From Flavobacterium gyeonganense (GTDB lineage Bacteria; Bacteroidota; Bacteroidia; Flavobacteriales; Flavobacteriaceae): 64,000 bases of DNA. The notes under the pieces were generated by a model that searched no databases, was not told where the DNA came from, and saw only the letters and a program-made list of their open reading frames with translations. Numbering within the stretch: the stretch's first letter is position 1; each line of letters starts with the position of its first letter. Both the position numbers and the translations under genes were made by a program. Below, in pieces: positions 9,172 to 18,994 of this stretch. The DNA is taken from NCBI RefSeq assembly GCF_029625295.1, contig NZ_CP121112.1, positions 4,960,001 to 5,024,000 on the forward strand. The letters run 5' to 3'.

Positions 9172-9630
9172 ATGAAAAAAATAACTTTACTTATTGTTTT
9201 ATTAATTACAGCAGTTTCATGTGTAAGTACAAAATCGACATTAAAAAATGTAGATGATAATGCTCCTGACTTGGTTTTAAGCAAAAATAATACGTTTATT
9301 ATCAAAGAGTTCAGCAAAGACAAAAAGTATGGTTATAACCCTAATTATCCTATCAATATTTTCTTCAGAAATACCAAAGACGAAGCAATAAATGAAACCC
9401 GTTTTTTAAATGCTTTAGCGGGGCCAAATGGTGAAAAAATCACTTATACAAGATTAGAGACCTGTTGCCCTTTTCCAACTAAACGAAGTGACATGGGGGC
9501 AGGATTTTTAAATGTATATGAATTGAAATGGGAAGGACAGAAAAAACCGGTTACACTCTATCTTAATATTTATGAAAAAGGCATTCTAATGGTTCCAATG
9601 GGATTAAGTTTAAAGAAAGAAAACAATTAG
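9172..9630 (+). CDS. small lipoprotein, unknown function
   Basis: 152 residues. A Lys-Lys start, hydrophobic helix and lipobox TAVSC mark lipid attachment at Cys17. The mature part contains KEFSKDKKYGYNP and a conserved LETCCPFPTKR with adjacent cysteines, then a C-terminal beta segment. It is a single gene between two terminators. From memory, some homologues carry the database name 2-dehydro-3-deoxyphosphooctonate aldolase; nothing in this short lipoprotein supports an aldolase. A possible -7 element TACATTTG lies at 9140-9147. Confidence 0.8.
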   Translation: MKKITLLIVLLITAVSCVSTKSTLKNVDDNAPDLVLSKNNTFIIKEFSKDKKYGYNPNYPINIFFRNTKDEAINETRFLNALAGPNGEKITYTRLETCCPFPTKRSDMGAGFLNVYELKWEGQKKPVTLYLNIYEKGILMVPMGLSLKKENN

Positions 9631-9640
9631 AACAGATTAT

Positions 9641-9680
9641 AAAAAAAGGAAGCCGTTTCTAATTGAAACGGCTTCCTTTT
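9641..9680. terminator. bidirectional terminator between lipoprotein gene and acs
   Basis: AAGGAAGCCGTTTC pairs with GAAACGGCTTCCTTT around a TAATT loop, with an A run on the left and a T run on the right. It serves both convergent genes. Confidence 0.9.
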
Positions 9681-9701
9681 GCAAATATTATTTTAAATAG
9701 A

Positions 9702-11612
9702 TTAAGAAATTCTTTCATTCATAATACCTTCAACAACTTCAGGATTTAATAAAGTTGAAGTATCTCCAAAGTTAGAAAAATCTCCCTCAGCTATTTTACG
9801 CAAAATTCTACGCATAATTTTACCTGAACGCGTTTTTGGTAATCCTGACACAAACTGAATTTTATCCAATTTAGCAATTGGCCCAATGTGATCAGCAATA
9901 TACTGATTGATTTCTTTTGCTAAATTTTCTTTATTTCTAACTTCACCTGTTTCTTTTAAAATTACGTAGCCATATAAAGCATTACCTTTTATATCATGCG
10001 GGAAGCCTACAATTGCTGATTCAGCAACTGCAGGATGCTCATTTATTGCATCTTCAATAGGTGCTGTTCCTAAATTATGTCCGGATACAATAACAACATC
10101 ATCTACCCTGCCTGTAATTCTATAATATCCAACTTCATCTCTTAATGCACCATCTCCTGTAAAGTATTTACCTGGAAAAGCAGAGAAATAAGTTTTTTTA
10201 TAACGCTCATGATCTCCCCAGATAGTTCTGGCAATTCCAGGCCATGGAAATTTAATACACAAACTACCTACTACCTGATTACCTTCAATTTCATTACGCT
10301 TATCATCCATAAGAACTGGCTGAATTCCTGGTAAAGGCAATGTTGCATATGTAGGTTTTGTTGGTGTAACAAAAGCAATTGGCGAAATCATAATTCCACC
10401 CGTTTCTGTCTGCCACCAGGTATCTACAACCGGACATCTCTTATCTCCAACGTGATCATTAAACCAGTGCCAGGCTTCTTCGTTGATTGGCTCTCCAACA
10501 GAACCAATAACCTTAAGTGATTTTAAAGGATATTTTTGAATATAATCAAGGCTTTCTTTGGCTAAAGAGCGAATTGCTGTTGGGGCAGTATAAAATTGTG
10601 TAATTTTATGTTTTTCAATAATCTCCCAGAAGCGGCTAAAATCAGGATATGATGGAACTCCTTCAAAAATTACAGTTGTTCCTCCATTCAGTAATGGTCC
10701 GTATAAAATATACGAATGCCCTGTAATCCATCCGATATCTGCTGTACACCAGAAAATATCATTCTCTTCATGACTGAATACATTTTTAAAAGTATAAGCA
10801 GTGTAAACCATATATCCTGCTGTAGTATGTACCATTCCTTTTGGCTTTCCTGTAGAACCTGATGTATATAAAATAAATAAAGGATCTTCTGCATCCATGA
10901 TTTCGGCTACGTTATAATCAAGGGCTGCATCTAACAAAGGCTGTAACCAAACATCACGGCCTTCCTGCATTTTTATTTCAGTTTCTGTTCTTTTTACAAC
11001 TAAAACTTTAGAAACCGATGGACAGCTTTCCAACGCTTCATCCACTATTCCTTTAAGATCAATAGTTTTATTTCCTCTGTAGCCACCATCAGAAGTAATC
11101 ACCATTTTACATTCACTGTCGTTAATTCTTGCAGAAACTGCTGAAGCTGAAAAACCTGCAAAAATGACAGAATGTATTGCTCCAATTCTGGCACATGCTA
11201 AAACTGCTACAGCGAGTTCCGGAATCATTGGTAAATAAATACAAACTCTATCCCCTTTGGTTACGCCCTGCTCACGCAAAACATTAGCCATTTTTGAAAC
11301 TCTTTCATATAGTTCATTATAGGTAATGTGTATTGCTTCCTCAGAAGGATTGTTCGGTTCGAATATTATTGCCGTTTTTTCTCCTCTTTTACTCAAATGT
11401 CTGTCAATACAATTCTTTGTAATATTAACTTTGGCCTCTGTAAACCATTTCACTTCTGCTTCAGCCATGTTAAAATCAACAACTTTTTCCCATTGCTGGT
11501 ACCATGTAAAGTTTTCTTCAGCAATTTTACCCCAAAACTTCCTTGGCTCTCTTATTGACTTATTGTAATGTTTAAAATATTGTTCTAAATTTTCAATTTT
11601 ATAATAACTCAT
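9702..11612 (-). CDS. acs: acetyl-CoA synthetase
   Basis: 636 residues, usual length. Activates acetate to acetyl-CoA through acetyl-AMP. Visible motifs: phosphate-binding YTSGSTGKPKG at 249-259, DTWWQTETGG, YFTGDGALRDEVGYY, GRVDDVVIVSGHN, and the C-terminal PKTRSGKIMRR at 592-602 whose lysine is the acetylation-controlled residue in the family. It is a single transcription unit ended by a strong terminator. The 475-bp upstream spacer is very AT-rich. Confidence 0.97.
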   Translation of the reverse strand: MSYYKIENLEQYFKHYNKSIREPRKFWGKIAEENFTWYQQWEKVVDFNMAEAEVKWFTEAKVNITKNCIDRHLSKRGEKTAIIFEPNNPSEEAIHITYNELYERVSKMANVLREQGVTKGDRVCIYLPMIPELAVAVLACARIGAIHSVIFAGFSASAVSARINDSECKMVITSDGGYRGNKTIDLKGIVDEALESCPSVSKVLVVKRTETEIKMQEGRDVWLQPLLDAALDYNVAEIMDAEDPLFILYTSGSTGKPKGMVHTTAGYMVYTAYTFKNVFSHEENDIFWCTADIGWITGHSYILYGPLLNGGTTVIFEGVPSYPDFSRFWEIIEKHKITQFYTAPTAIRSLAKESLDYIQKYPLKSLKVIGSVGEPINEEAWHWFNDHVGDKRCPVVDTWWQTETGGIMISPIAFVTPTKPTYATLPLPGIQPVLMDDKRNEIEGNQVVGSLCIKFPWPGIARTIWGDHERYKKTYFSAFPGKYFTGDGALRDEVGYYRITGRVDDVVIVSGHNLGTAPIEDAINEHPAVAESAIVGFPHDIKGNALYGYVILKETGEVRNKENLAKEINQYIADHIGPIAKLDKIQFVSGLPKTRSGKIMRRILRKIAEGDFSNFGDTSTLLNPEVVEGIMNERIS

Positions 11613-12087
11613 AGTTGTTGTAATTTTTTTATAAATGTATTAAATAACAACGTATTCTTAAAATTATTTAATTCATAAATTTTATTAAAAAAAAACAAAT
11701 CATAAAAAAAACATATCGATTTAATGAATTTAATATAAAAAATAAAGTTTTAATCAAAAAAACATATTACAAAAAAAGGTATGATATATAAATATCACAC
11801 CTTTTAATTTTAACAATTTCAATAACAATTAATTTTTTGCTTACCTTTTTCATGTATGAAAATAACCAAGCAACATTATTAATTATAACAAGAAACTTCT
11901 ACAAATATATATACTAAATAAGATTAGGGATTACTTCACTTAACCCTTTATTAATTTGAGTTAAGTGAATGTAACATGCGCCATATCTGTTATTATCTTA
12001 ATAAGTGCTTACTAATTCAAAATATTATATAAAAACTAAGATACAGTGCAAAATCCCAACACACAAACGTGGTGTGTAATATTTATA
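11613..12087. other. 475-bp AT-rich intergenic region with two inverted repeats
   Basis: No gene is seen. At 11774-11805 AAAAGGT.TGATAT pairs with ATATCA.ACCTTTT; read on the minus strand it is followed by seven T, so it probably ends the ilv transcript. At 11935-11969 TTCACTTAAC and GTTAAGTGAA form a perfect 10-bp inverted repeat around 15 bp, without a T run, and may be a binding site. The acs promoter should lie here, but no exact TAnnTTTG was found. Confidence 0.5.
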
Positions 12088-13555
12088 TTATCCTATTTTT
12101 TTCATTGCTGTCATAGACTCTCTTAACCAAGCTCCTACTTCTTCGATAGGGTGCTGGCGAATTTCTTTATTTACAGCAATCAAAACAGCGTTATCTACTG
12201 CGTTTGAAGTTGAAAATGGTTTTCCAATAATGTTAGTTTCTACTTTTTTCATAAACTCAGTCAATAATGGCTTACAAGCATGATCAAATAAATAACATCC
12301 ATACTCCGCTGTATCGGAAATAACGCGATTCATTTCGAATAATTTCTTTCTGGCTATAGTGTTTGCGATTAATGGTAATTCGTGCAATGACTCATAATAT
12401 GCTGATTCTTCGATAATACCTGCTTCTGTCATAGTTTCGAAAGCTAATTCAACTCCAGCTTTAACCATTGCAATCATTAATACCCCATTATCGAAATATT
12501 CCTGCTCAGAGATTGGAGCTTCTTGGGGAGCAGTTTTTTCGAAGTTAGTTTCTCCGGTTGCAGCTCTCCATTTTAACAAATTAATATCATCATTAGCCCA
12601 GTCAATCATCATTGTTCTTGAGAACTCCCCAGAAATAATATCATCCTGGTGTTTTTGGAATAACGGACGCATGATATCTTTCAATTCTTCTGCTAATTCA
12701 TAAGCTTCAATTTTTGAAGGATTATTTAAACGATCCATCATATTTGTAATACCTCCATGTTTCAAAGCTTCTGTAATAGTCTCCCAACCGTACTGAATTA
12801 ATTTTGAAGCATACGCAGCATCAATTCCTTTTTCAACCATTTTATCAAAACATAAAATAGATCCTGTTTGCAATAATCCGCAAAGAATTGTTTGCTCACC
12901 CATTAAGTCTGATTTTACTTCAGCCACGAAAGATGATCTCAAAACTCCTGCTCTGTGTCCTCCTGTTGCAACAGCATAAGCTTTTGCCTGGTCCAAACCT
13001 AAACCGTTTGGATCATTTTCAGGGTGAACAGCAATAAGAGTCGGTACACCAAAGCCTCTTTTATATTCTTCACGTACTTCAGAACCTGGACATTTAGGCG
13101 CACACATAATTACAGTGATGTCTTTACGAATCTGCATTCCCTCTTCAACGATGTTAAATCCGTGAGAATATGCTAAAGTGGATCCTTGTTTCATTAATGG
13201 CATAATGGCATTTACCACAGCAGTATGTTGTTTGTCCGGAGTTAAGTTACAAACTAAATCAGCAGTTGGGATTAATTCTTCATAAGTACCTACTTTAAAT
13301 CCATTTTCAGTAGCATTTTTAAAAGAAGCTCTTTTTTCAGCAATTGCATCTGCACGTAAAGCATAAGAAATATCAAGACCTGAATCTCTCATGTTTAAAC
13401 CTTGATTCAAACCTTGTGCTCCGCAACCTACGATTACGACTTTTTTCTGCTAATGCATCTATCCCATTTGCAAATTCAGATTGCTCCATAAATTCGCAAA
13501 CCCCTAATTGTTCTAATTGTAATCTAAGTGGTAATGTGTTGAAATAATTGGCCAT
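12088..13555 (-). CDS. ilvC: ketol-acid reductoisomerase, split by a frameshift
   Basis: Second step of valine, leucine and isoleucine synthesis: NADPH-dependent isomerisation and reduction of acetolactate. The N-terminal 38 or so residues (start at 13555, family opening MANYFNTLPLRLQLEQLG) and the remaining ~440 residues (from VVIVGCGAQGLNQGLNMRDSG) lie in different frames. The break is an A6 run at about 13440-13446, needing two more or one fewer A; the joined protein is about 489 residues, the class II length. The downstream part is intact and highly conserved, so a sequencing error is more likely than a dead gene. Last gene of ilvD-ilvB-ilvN-ilvC. Confidence 0.93.
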
Positions 13556-13604
13556 TTTTTTTAATATTTAATATGTATGATGTTTAAATTTGAATGCTTT
13601 TTAA

Positions 13605-14129
13605 CTATTTTAATTCATTTAATAATAATGATGAAATTTCCATTTTTTCTTTTGAAACGGAAATTCTTCCAGAACGCACAAACTGCATAATTCCGTAAGG
13701 TTTAAATTTGGCGTATAATTCTTCAATTTCAGAGCGCCTGCCTGATTTAGAAATCACAAAAAAATCACGGGAAACAGTCACTATTGTAGATTGACTTTCT
13801 TTAATAATATTCTGAATTTGTTTTTCATCAAATAATAAACTTGAAGCAATTTTAAATAAAGCGTTTTCTAAATAAATTGTTTCTTCATCTGTATGATAAA
13901 ATGCTTTGATAACTTCGATTTGTTTTTCGATTTGTCCAACAATGTTTTTAACCCATTTCTCCGTGGTTTCAACTACAATAATAAATCTCGAAACATTTTC
14001 TATTTCTGACTCTGAAACGTTTAAACTTAATATATTGATGTGACGTTTTAAGAATATTCCTGATATCCTATTAAGCAAACCCACATTGTTCTCTGAATAT
14101 ACCGATATGGTAAATGTTTTTTCTTCCAT
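13605..14129 (-). CDS. ilvN: acetolactate synthase small (regulatory) subunit
   Basis: 174 residues. Regulatory partner of IlvB that gives feedback inhibition by branched-chain amino acids. The N-terminal ACT domain opens with TISVYSENNVGLLNRISGIF, followed by RHINILSLNVS; a second small-subunit domain (SRDFFVISKSGRRSEIEELY) follows. It starts 6 bp after ilvB and 49 bp before ilvC, clearly within the operon. Confidence 0.95.
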   Translation of the reverse strand: MEEKTFTISVYSENNVGLLNRISGIFLKRHINILSLNVSESEIENVSRFIIVVETTEKWVKNIVGQIEKQIEVIKAFYHTDEETIYLENALFKIASSLLFDEKQIQNIIKESQSTIVTVSRDFFVISKSGRRSEIEELYAKFKPYGIMQFVRSGRISVSKEKMEISSLLLNELK

Positions 14130-14135
14130 GTCTTT

Positions 14136-15857
14136 TTAACTTAATCTGATCTCTGAAACACAAGCTCCCGTTGGAATCATCGGAAACACATTATTTTCTT
14201 TTTCTACCATAACTTCAAGGAAGTACGATTCTTTTGAAGCAAGCATTTCTGCAACAGCTTCATCCAGTTCTTCTCTCTTAGTTACTTTTCTTGATTTAAT
14301 GTAATACCCTTCTGCAATAGCACAGAAGTTTGGATTAATCATTACTGTAGAAGCATATCTATAGTCAAAAAACAATTCCTGCCACTGACGCACCATTCCA
14401 AGGAATTCATTGTTAAGTACAACAATTTTTACCGGAACTTTTGTCTGGTGAATTGTACCCAGCTCCTGAATATTCATTTGAAAACCTCCGTCACCAATTA
14501 CAGCAACAACCTCACGGTCTGGTCTTCCCATTTTAGCTCCGATAGCGGCTGGTAAAGCAAATCCCATTGTTCCTAATCCACCAGAAGTAACATTACTCTT
14601 AGTTGTATTGAATTTGGTATAACGGCAGGCAAACATTTGATGTTGGCCAACGTCAGAAACCATTATAGCATCTCCTTTCGAATGCTTATTAATCATTTCA
14701 ATAGTTTCACCCATTGAAATACCTTTACCATTTGTTGGAGCTAACTCCTCATTAATAACCGCATCACATTCAATTTTATATTTTTCTTTGAATTCATTAT
14801 GCCATTCTGAATGTGATTTTTTATCAATTAATGGAATTAAAGCAGTCAATGCTTCTTTCACATCAGCTAAAACTGCAACTTCGGTTTTTACGTTTTTATC
14901 TATTTCTGCAGGGTCAATTTCAAAGTGTATTACTTTTGCCTGTTTAGCATATGTAGCTAATTTTCCGGTAACACGGTCATCAAAACGCATTCCCAATGCA
15001 ATTAAAACATCACATTCGTTAGTTAAAAGATTCGGCCCGTAATTACCATGCATACCTACCATCCCTACATTTAAAGGATGATCAGTTGGCAATGCTGAAA
15101 GTCCTAAAATAGTCCATGCAGCAGGGATTCCGGATTTCTCAATTAATCTTTTTAATTGTTCTTCAGCTTCACTTAATATAATACCTTGTCCAAAAACAAT
15201 AAATGGTTTTTTTGCATTATTTATTAAATCAGCAGCTTCTTGTACTTTTTTACTATCCAATACCGGTTTTGGATGATAACTTCTAATTCCGGTACATTTT
15301 TCATAACTAAACTCAAACTCATCAAATTGAGCATTTTTAGTAATATCAATTAATACAGGTCCCGGACGACCAGAACGTGCAATGTAAAATGCTTTCGCAA
15401 TAATTTCAGGAATTTCATGAGCTTCAGTAATCTGATAATTCCATTTAGTTACCGGAGTTGAAATTCCGATAATATCAGTTTCCTGAAAAGCATCTGATCC
15501 CAGTAAGTGCTTTCCAACCTGGCCTGTAATACAAACCATTGGTGTTGAGTCAATTTGAGCATCTGCAATACCAGTTACTAAATTAGTTGCTCCCGGCCCT
15601 GAAGTTGCAATTGCTACCCCTACTTTTCCCGTAGCTCTTGCAAAACCCTGCGCTGCATGTGCTGCCCCTTGTTCATGACGTACTAAAACATGGTGCAATT
15701 GATCCTGAAATTTATATAATTCGTCGTAAACTGGCATGATTGCACCCCCAGGGTAACCATAAACCAAGTCAACTCCTTCTGCTAATAAACATCTAATAAC
15801 GGCTTCTGCCCCTGATATTTTCATTTGTTTTCTTTTTAAATCCCTTACATCTATCAT
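14136..15857 (-). CDS. ilvB: acetolactate synthase large subunit
   Basis: 573 residues. Thiamine-diphosphate enzyme that makes acetolactate or acetohydroxybutyrate from pyruvate. It has the catalytic-Glu segment VRHEQGAAHAAQGFARATG, the central FAD-type domain, and the TPP/Mg motif GDGGFQMNIQELGT. The ATG used opens MIDVRDLKRKQMKISGAEAVI; an internal Met at residue 12 is a possible alternative start because ISGAEAVIRCL is where the family normally begins. Eight bp behind ilvD, 6 bp before ilvN. Confidence 0.96.
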   Translation of the reverse strand: MIDVRDLKRKQMKISGAEAVIRCLLAEGVDLVYGYPGGAIMPVYDELYKFQDQLHHVLVRHEQGAAHAAQGFARATGKVGVAIATSGPGATNLVTGIADAQIDSTPMVCITGQVGKHLLGSDAFQETDIIGISTPVTKWNYQITEAHEIPEIIAKAFYIARSGRPGPVLIDITKNAQFDEFEFSYEKCTGIRSYHPKPVLDSKKVQEAADLINNAKKPFIVFGQGIILSEAEEQLKRLIEKSGIPAAWTILGLSALPTDHPLNVGMVGMHGNYGPNLLTNECDVLIALGMRFDDRVTGKLATYAKQAKVIHFEIDPAEIDKNVKTEVAVLADVKEALTALIPLIDKKSHSEWHNEFKEKYKIECDAVINEELAPTNGKGISMGETIEMINKHSKGDAIMVSDVGQHQMFACRYTKFNTTKSNVTSGGLGTMGFALPAAIGAKMGRPDREVVAVIGDGGFQMNIQELGTIHQTKVPVKIVVLNNEFLGMVRQWQELFFDYRYASTVMINPNFCAIAEGYYIKSRKVTKREELDEAVAEMLASKESYFLEVMVEKENNVFPMIPTGACVSEIRLS

Positions 15858-15865
15858 CTAAGATT

Positions 15866-17560
15866 TTAAGAGATAGTTTTTATTAAATTATTTGTCGGTA
15901 ACACATCCATGTGAGGCACTGGAGACCGAACGCATATATTTAAGTAAAACTCCTTGTGTAATTCCGTTTTCTGGTCTCTTCCAGTTAGCTTTTCTTTTGC
16001 TAACTCTTCATCAGAAACTTTCATATTTATAGTGTTATTTACAGCATCGATTGTAATAACATCACCATTTTCTATTAATGCAATCCCACCGCCTTCATAA
16101 GCTTCCGGAGTTACGTGCCCTACTACAAAACCATGTGAACCTCCGGAGAAACGTCCGTCAGTAATTAAAGCTACAGTACTTCCTAATCCAGCTCCCATAA
16201 TAGCAGAGGTTGGTTTTAACATCTCCGACATACCAGGACCACCTTTTGGACCACAATAGCGAATAATCACTACATTTCCTGGTTTAACTTCACCCGCTTG
16301 TATTCCTCTAATTACATCTTTTTCACCTTCAAAAACTACAGCTGTACCTTCAAAAAATTCTCCTTCTTTACCACTAATTTTAGCCACACAACCTTCAGTT
16401 GCTATGTTTCCGTAAAGAATTTGAATATTTCCCGTTGCTTTTAATGCTTTTGAAATTTCAAAAACTACTTGCTGACCGTCATGCAAATCAGGCACTGAAG
16501 CTAAGTTTTCAGCAATTGTTTTTCCTGTTACAGTTAAACAATCACCATGCAGGAAACCTTCTTTTAACAAATATTTCATTACTCCAGGAACACCACCTAC
16601 ATTGTGTAAGTCTTCCATCAAATATTTACCACTTGGTTTCAAGTCGGCTAATAATGGTGTTTTATCACTGATATCCTGAAAATCTTTTAATGTTAATTCA
16701 ATACCTACTGAGTGCGCCATTGCAATTAAATGCATAACTGCATTTGTAGAACCACCTAAAACAGCTACCATCGTAATTGCATTTTCGAATGCTTTACGAG
16801 TCATAATGTCTCTAGGCTTAATATCTTTTTCTAATAATATTCTAATTGCTTTACCTGCATCAACACATTCTTGTTTCTTTTCAGGACTTAAAGCAGGATT
16901 AGAAGAACTGTAAGGCAAACTCATTCCTAATGCTTCAATCGCTGATGACATTGTATTTGCTGTGTACATTCCTCCACAAGCACCTGCACCCGGACAAGCA
17001 TTTTGAATTACTCCTTTGAAATCTTCAGGAGTAATTGTATTCTTAATTTTTTTACCTAAAGCCTCAAAAGCAGAAACTATATTCAAATCTTCGCCTTTCC
17101 ATTTTCCCGGGTGAATAGATCCTCCATAAACCATAATTGAAGGACGGTTTACCCTACCCATAGCCATTAAAGCACCAGGCATATTTTTATCACAACCAGG
17201 AACCGCAATCATCCCATCATACCATTGTGCCCCCATTACAGTTTCAATAGAATCTGCAATAACATCACGAGAAACTAAAGAAAAACGCATCCCGTCATTA
17301 CCATTAGAAATACCATCACTAACACCGATAGTGTTAAAAATCAAACCGACCAAATCAGCATCCCAGACCCCTTTCTTAATATCTTTAGCCAGGTCATTTA
17401 AGTGCATGTTACACGGATTTCCGTCATAACCCATACTCACAATTCCTACCTGCGCTTTTTTAAGATCCTCTTCTGTCAAACCAATTCCGTAGAACATTGC
17501 CTGTGAAGCTGGTTGAGTTTCATCTTGCGTGATTGTTTTGCTGTACTTGTTTAATTCCAT
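15866..17560 (-). CDS. ilvD: dihydroxy-acid dehydratase
   Basis: 564 residues, full length. Fe-S enzyme for the third common step of valine/isoleucine synthesis. Cluster-binding Cys segments PGCDKNMPGALMA and NACPGAGACGGMYTANTMSS are present, as is the C-terminal LITDGRFSGGSHGFVVGHVTPEA. First structural gene of the ilv operon; its leader carries a branched-chain leader peptide and an attenuator hairpin. Confidence 0.97.
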   Translation of the reverse strand: MELNKYSKTITQDETQPASQAMFYGIGLTEEDLKKAQVGIVSMGYDGNPCNMHLNDLAKDIKKGVWDADLVGLIFNTIGVSDGISNGNDGMRFSLVSRDVIADSIETVMGAQWYDGMIAVPGCDKNMPGALMAMGRVNRPSIMVYGGSIHPGKWKGEDLNIVSAFEALGKKIKNTITPEDFKGVIQNACPGAGACGGMYTANTMSSAIEALGMSLPYSSSNPALSPEKKQECVDAGKAIRILLEKDIKPRDIMTRKAFENAITMVAVLGGSTNAVMHLIAMAHSVGIELTLKDFQDISDKTPLLADLKPSGKYLMEDLHNVGGVPGVMKYLLKEGFLHGDCLTVTGKTIAENLASVPDLHDGQQVVFEISKALKATGNIQILYGNIATEGCVAKISGKEGEFFEGTAVVFEGEKDVIRGIQAGEVKPGNVVIIRYCGPKGGPGMSEMLKPTSAIMGAGLGSTVALITDGRFSGGSHGFVVGHVTPEAYEGGGIALIENGDVITIDAVNNTINMKVSDEELAKEKLTGRDQKTELHKEFYLNICVRSPVPHMDVLPTNNLIKTIS

Positions 17561-17594
17561 TATGTATTATTTGTAATTTTCTAAATTTTATTCC

Positions 17595-17625
17595 TAAAAA
17601 AAACCTCCCAACTATGTGGGAGGCT
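17595..17625 (-). terminator. attenuator before ilvD
   Basis: On the minus strand CCTCCCA pairs with TGGGAGG and is followed by eight T, 36 bp after the leader-peptide stop and before the ilvD ATG. A factor-independent terminator in front of the structural genes, just behind an Ile/Val-rich leader peptide, is the layout of transcription attenuation. Confidence 0.8.
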
Positions 17626-17660
17626 ATAATATATCTTTTCAATTATATTTATACCATTCC

Positions 17661-17726
17661 CTATGCAGATGTGCTATACACATTGACAATAATGACAGAA
17701 GTAATAATAATTGAGATTTGCATCAT
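17661..17726 (-). CDS. ilv leader peptide (attenuation)
   Basis: 21 codons ATG to TAG. After two Met codons come Gln, Ile, Ser, three Ile, Thr, Ser, Val, two Ile, Val and later a further Val: ten of 21 residues are Ile or Val, including the run Ile-Ile-Ile and Val-Ile-Ile-Val. Ribosome stalling on these codons when charged tRNA is low would favour read-through of the hairpin at 17595-17625 into ilvD. The peptide sequence itself is not expected to be conserved. Identified by composition and position. Confidence 0.75.
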   Translation of the reverse strand: MMQISIIITSVIIVNVYSTSA

Positions 17727-17742
17727 TTATTTTTTGATGCCA

Positions 17743-17750
17743 CAAAAGTA
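17743..17750 (-). promoter_or_regulatory. -7 element of the ilv leader transcript
   Basis: Minus strand TACTTTTG matches TAnnTTTG and lies 16 bp before the leader-peptide ATG. A TTG lies 16 bp further upstream (17767-17769), slightly closer than usual. Confidence 0.5.
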
Positions 17751-17832
17751 GTAAAACTGATGCGATCAAAAAAACAAAAACTCAACATTTTAAACTCTTC
17801 TTGTTAATTATTGCATTATTTAACAAAAAATA

Positions 17833-18951
17833 TTAAACAATCGTAGATTGTCCGAGATGAACGTTGTCATTATTAAAATACAGTAAATCATCTTTGCTAA
17901 AAATAAAGTTAGAAACAAACTCTCCAACCTCATTAGTTCCAAATTTTGAATCAGATTTTAAATCTATTGTAACCACCTTAAATTCAATCGCTTTTTCTAC
18001 AGCCTTATAAATCACATTTGCTTCCTTAGACAACCCAAAGTGTTCTAACAACATTCCTGCTGATAAAATTGAAGCTATTGGGTTAGCAATATTTTTACCT
18101 TTTGCCTGAGGATAAGAACCGTGAATAGGTTCAAAAAGTGCATTTTTTTCTCCTAACGAAGCAGAAGCCAACAAACCAATAGATCCGGTAATTACACTGG
18201 CTTCATCAGATAAAATATCCCCAAATAAATTCTCTGTCAAAATCACATCAAATTGTTTCGGATTCAGAATCAGCTGCATTGCGGCATTATCTACAAATAA
18301 AAAGTCTAAAACTACATCCGGATAGCTTTCGCCAACTTTCTGAACAACTTTTCTCCATAATCTAGAGGTTTCTAAAACATTTGCTTTATCAACCATCGTT
18401 AACTTTTTACGGCGGCTTTGAGCAGATTTAAACGCTAAATGTGCAATTCTTGTGATTTCTTCTTCTGAATACTCACATAAATCTGAAGCATGTGTTCCAT
18501 CTTCATTTAGTGTTTTTGCACCAAAATAAGCACCTCCGGTTAATTCCCTAAAAATAGTAAAATCAGCACCTTCAATGATTTCTCTTTTTAAAGGAGAAGA
18601 TTCGATCAGTGATCTATAAGGCTTAATTGGACGTATATTAGCAAATAGACCAAGTGCTTTACGAAGTTTTAGTAATCCTTGCTCAGGACGAACTTTTGCA
18701 TTTGGATTATTATCATATTTAGGATCACCGATTGCCCCAAACAAAACCGCATCAGTATTTAGACAAAGATTTAGTGTTTGTTCTGGCAGTGGATTTCCTG
18801 TCTTATCAATAGCAATTGCCCCCATGAGAGCTTCTTCAAAAACAAATTCGTGATTATATACTTCGCCAATTGCATACAATGCTTTTTTAGCTTGTGCAAT
18901 TACCTCCGGTCCAATTCCGTCTCCTGGTAAAACTGCTATTTTCAAATTCAT
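17833..18951 (-). CDS. leuB: 3-isopropylmalate dehydrogenase
   Basis: 372 residues. NAD-dependent oxidative decarboxylation in leucine synthesis. The opening KIAVLPGDGIGPEVIAQA, the substrate-binding FRELTGGAYFG and the metal/NAD region FDVILTENLFGDILSDEASVI are all present. It follows leuA on the same strand by about 43 bp once the leuA frameshift is repaired. leuC and leuD are not next to it in this window. Confidence 0.96.
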   Translation of the reverse strand: MNLKIAVLPGDGIGPEVIAQAKKALYAIGEVYNHEFVFEEALMGAIAIDKTGNPLPEQTLNLCLNTDAVLFGAIGDPKYDNNPNAKVRPEQGLLKLRKALGLFANIRPIKPYRSLIESSPLKREIIEGADFTIFRELTGGAYFGAKTLNEDGTHASDLCEYSEEEITRIAHLAFKSAQSRRKKLTMVDKANVLETSRLWRKVVQKVGESYPDVVLDFLFVDNAAMQLILNPKQFDVILTENLFGDILSDEASVITGSIGLLASASLGEKNALFEPIHGSYPQAKGKNIANPIASILSAGMLLEHFGLSKEANVIYKAVEKAIEFKVVTIDLKSDSKFGTNEVGEFVSNFIFSKDDLLYFNNDNVHLGQSTIV

Positions 18952-18994
18952 AATGCCTCGTTCTTTATGTATTTAAAATCTGTTTTTTTACTAA

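Noticed and set aside
12088..13410. ilvC as a genuine pseudogene
   Set aside because: All catalytic and C-terminal parts are conserved, and the same kind of A-run error splits at least six other genes in the window.
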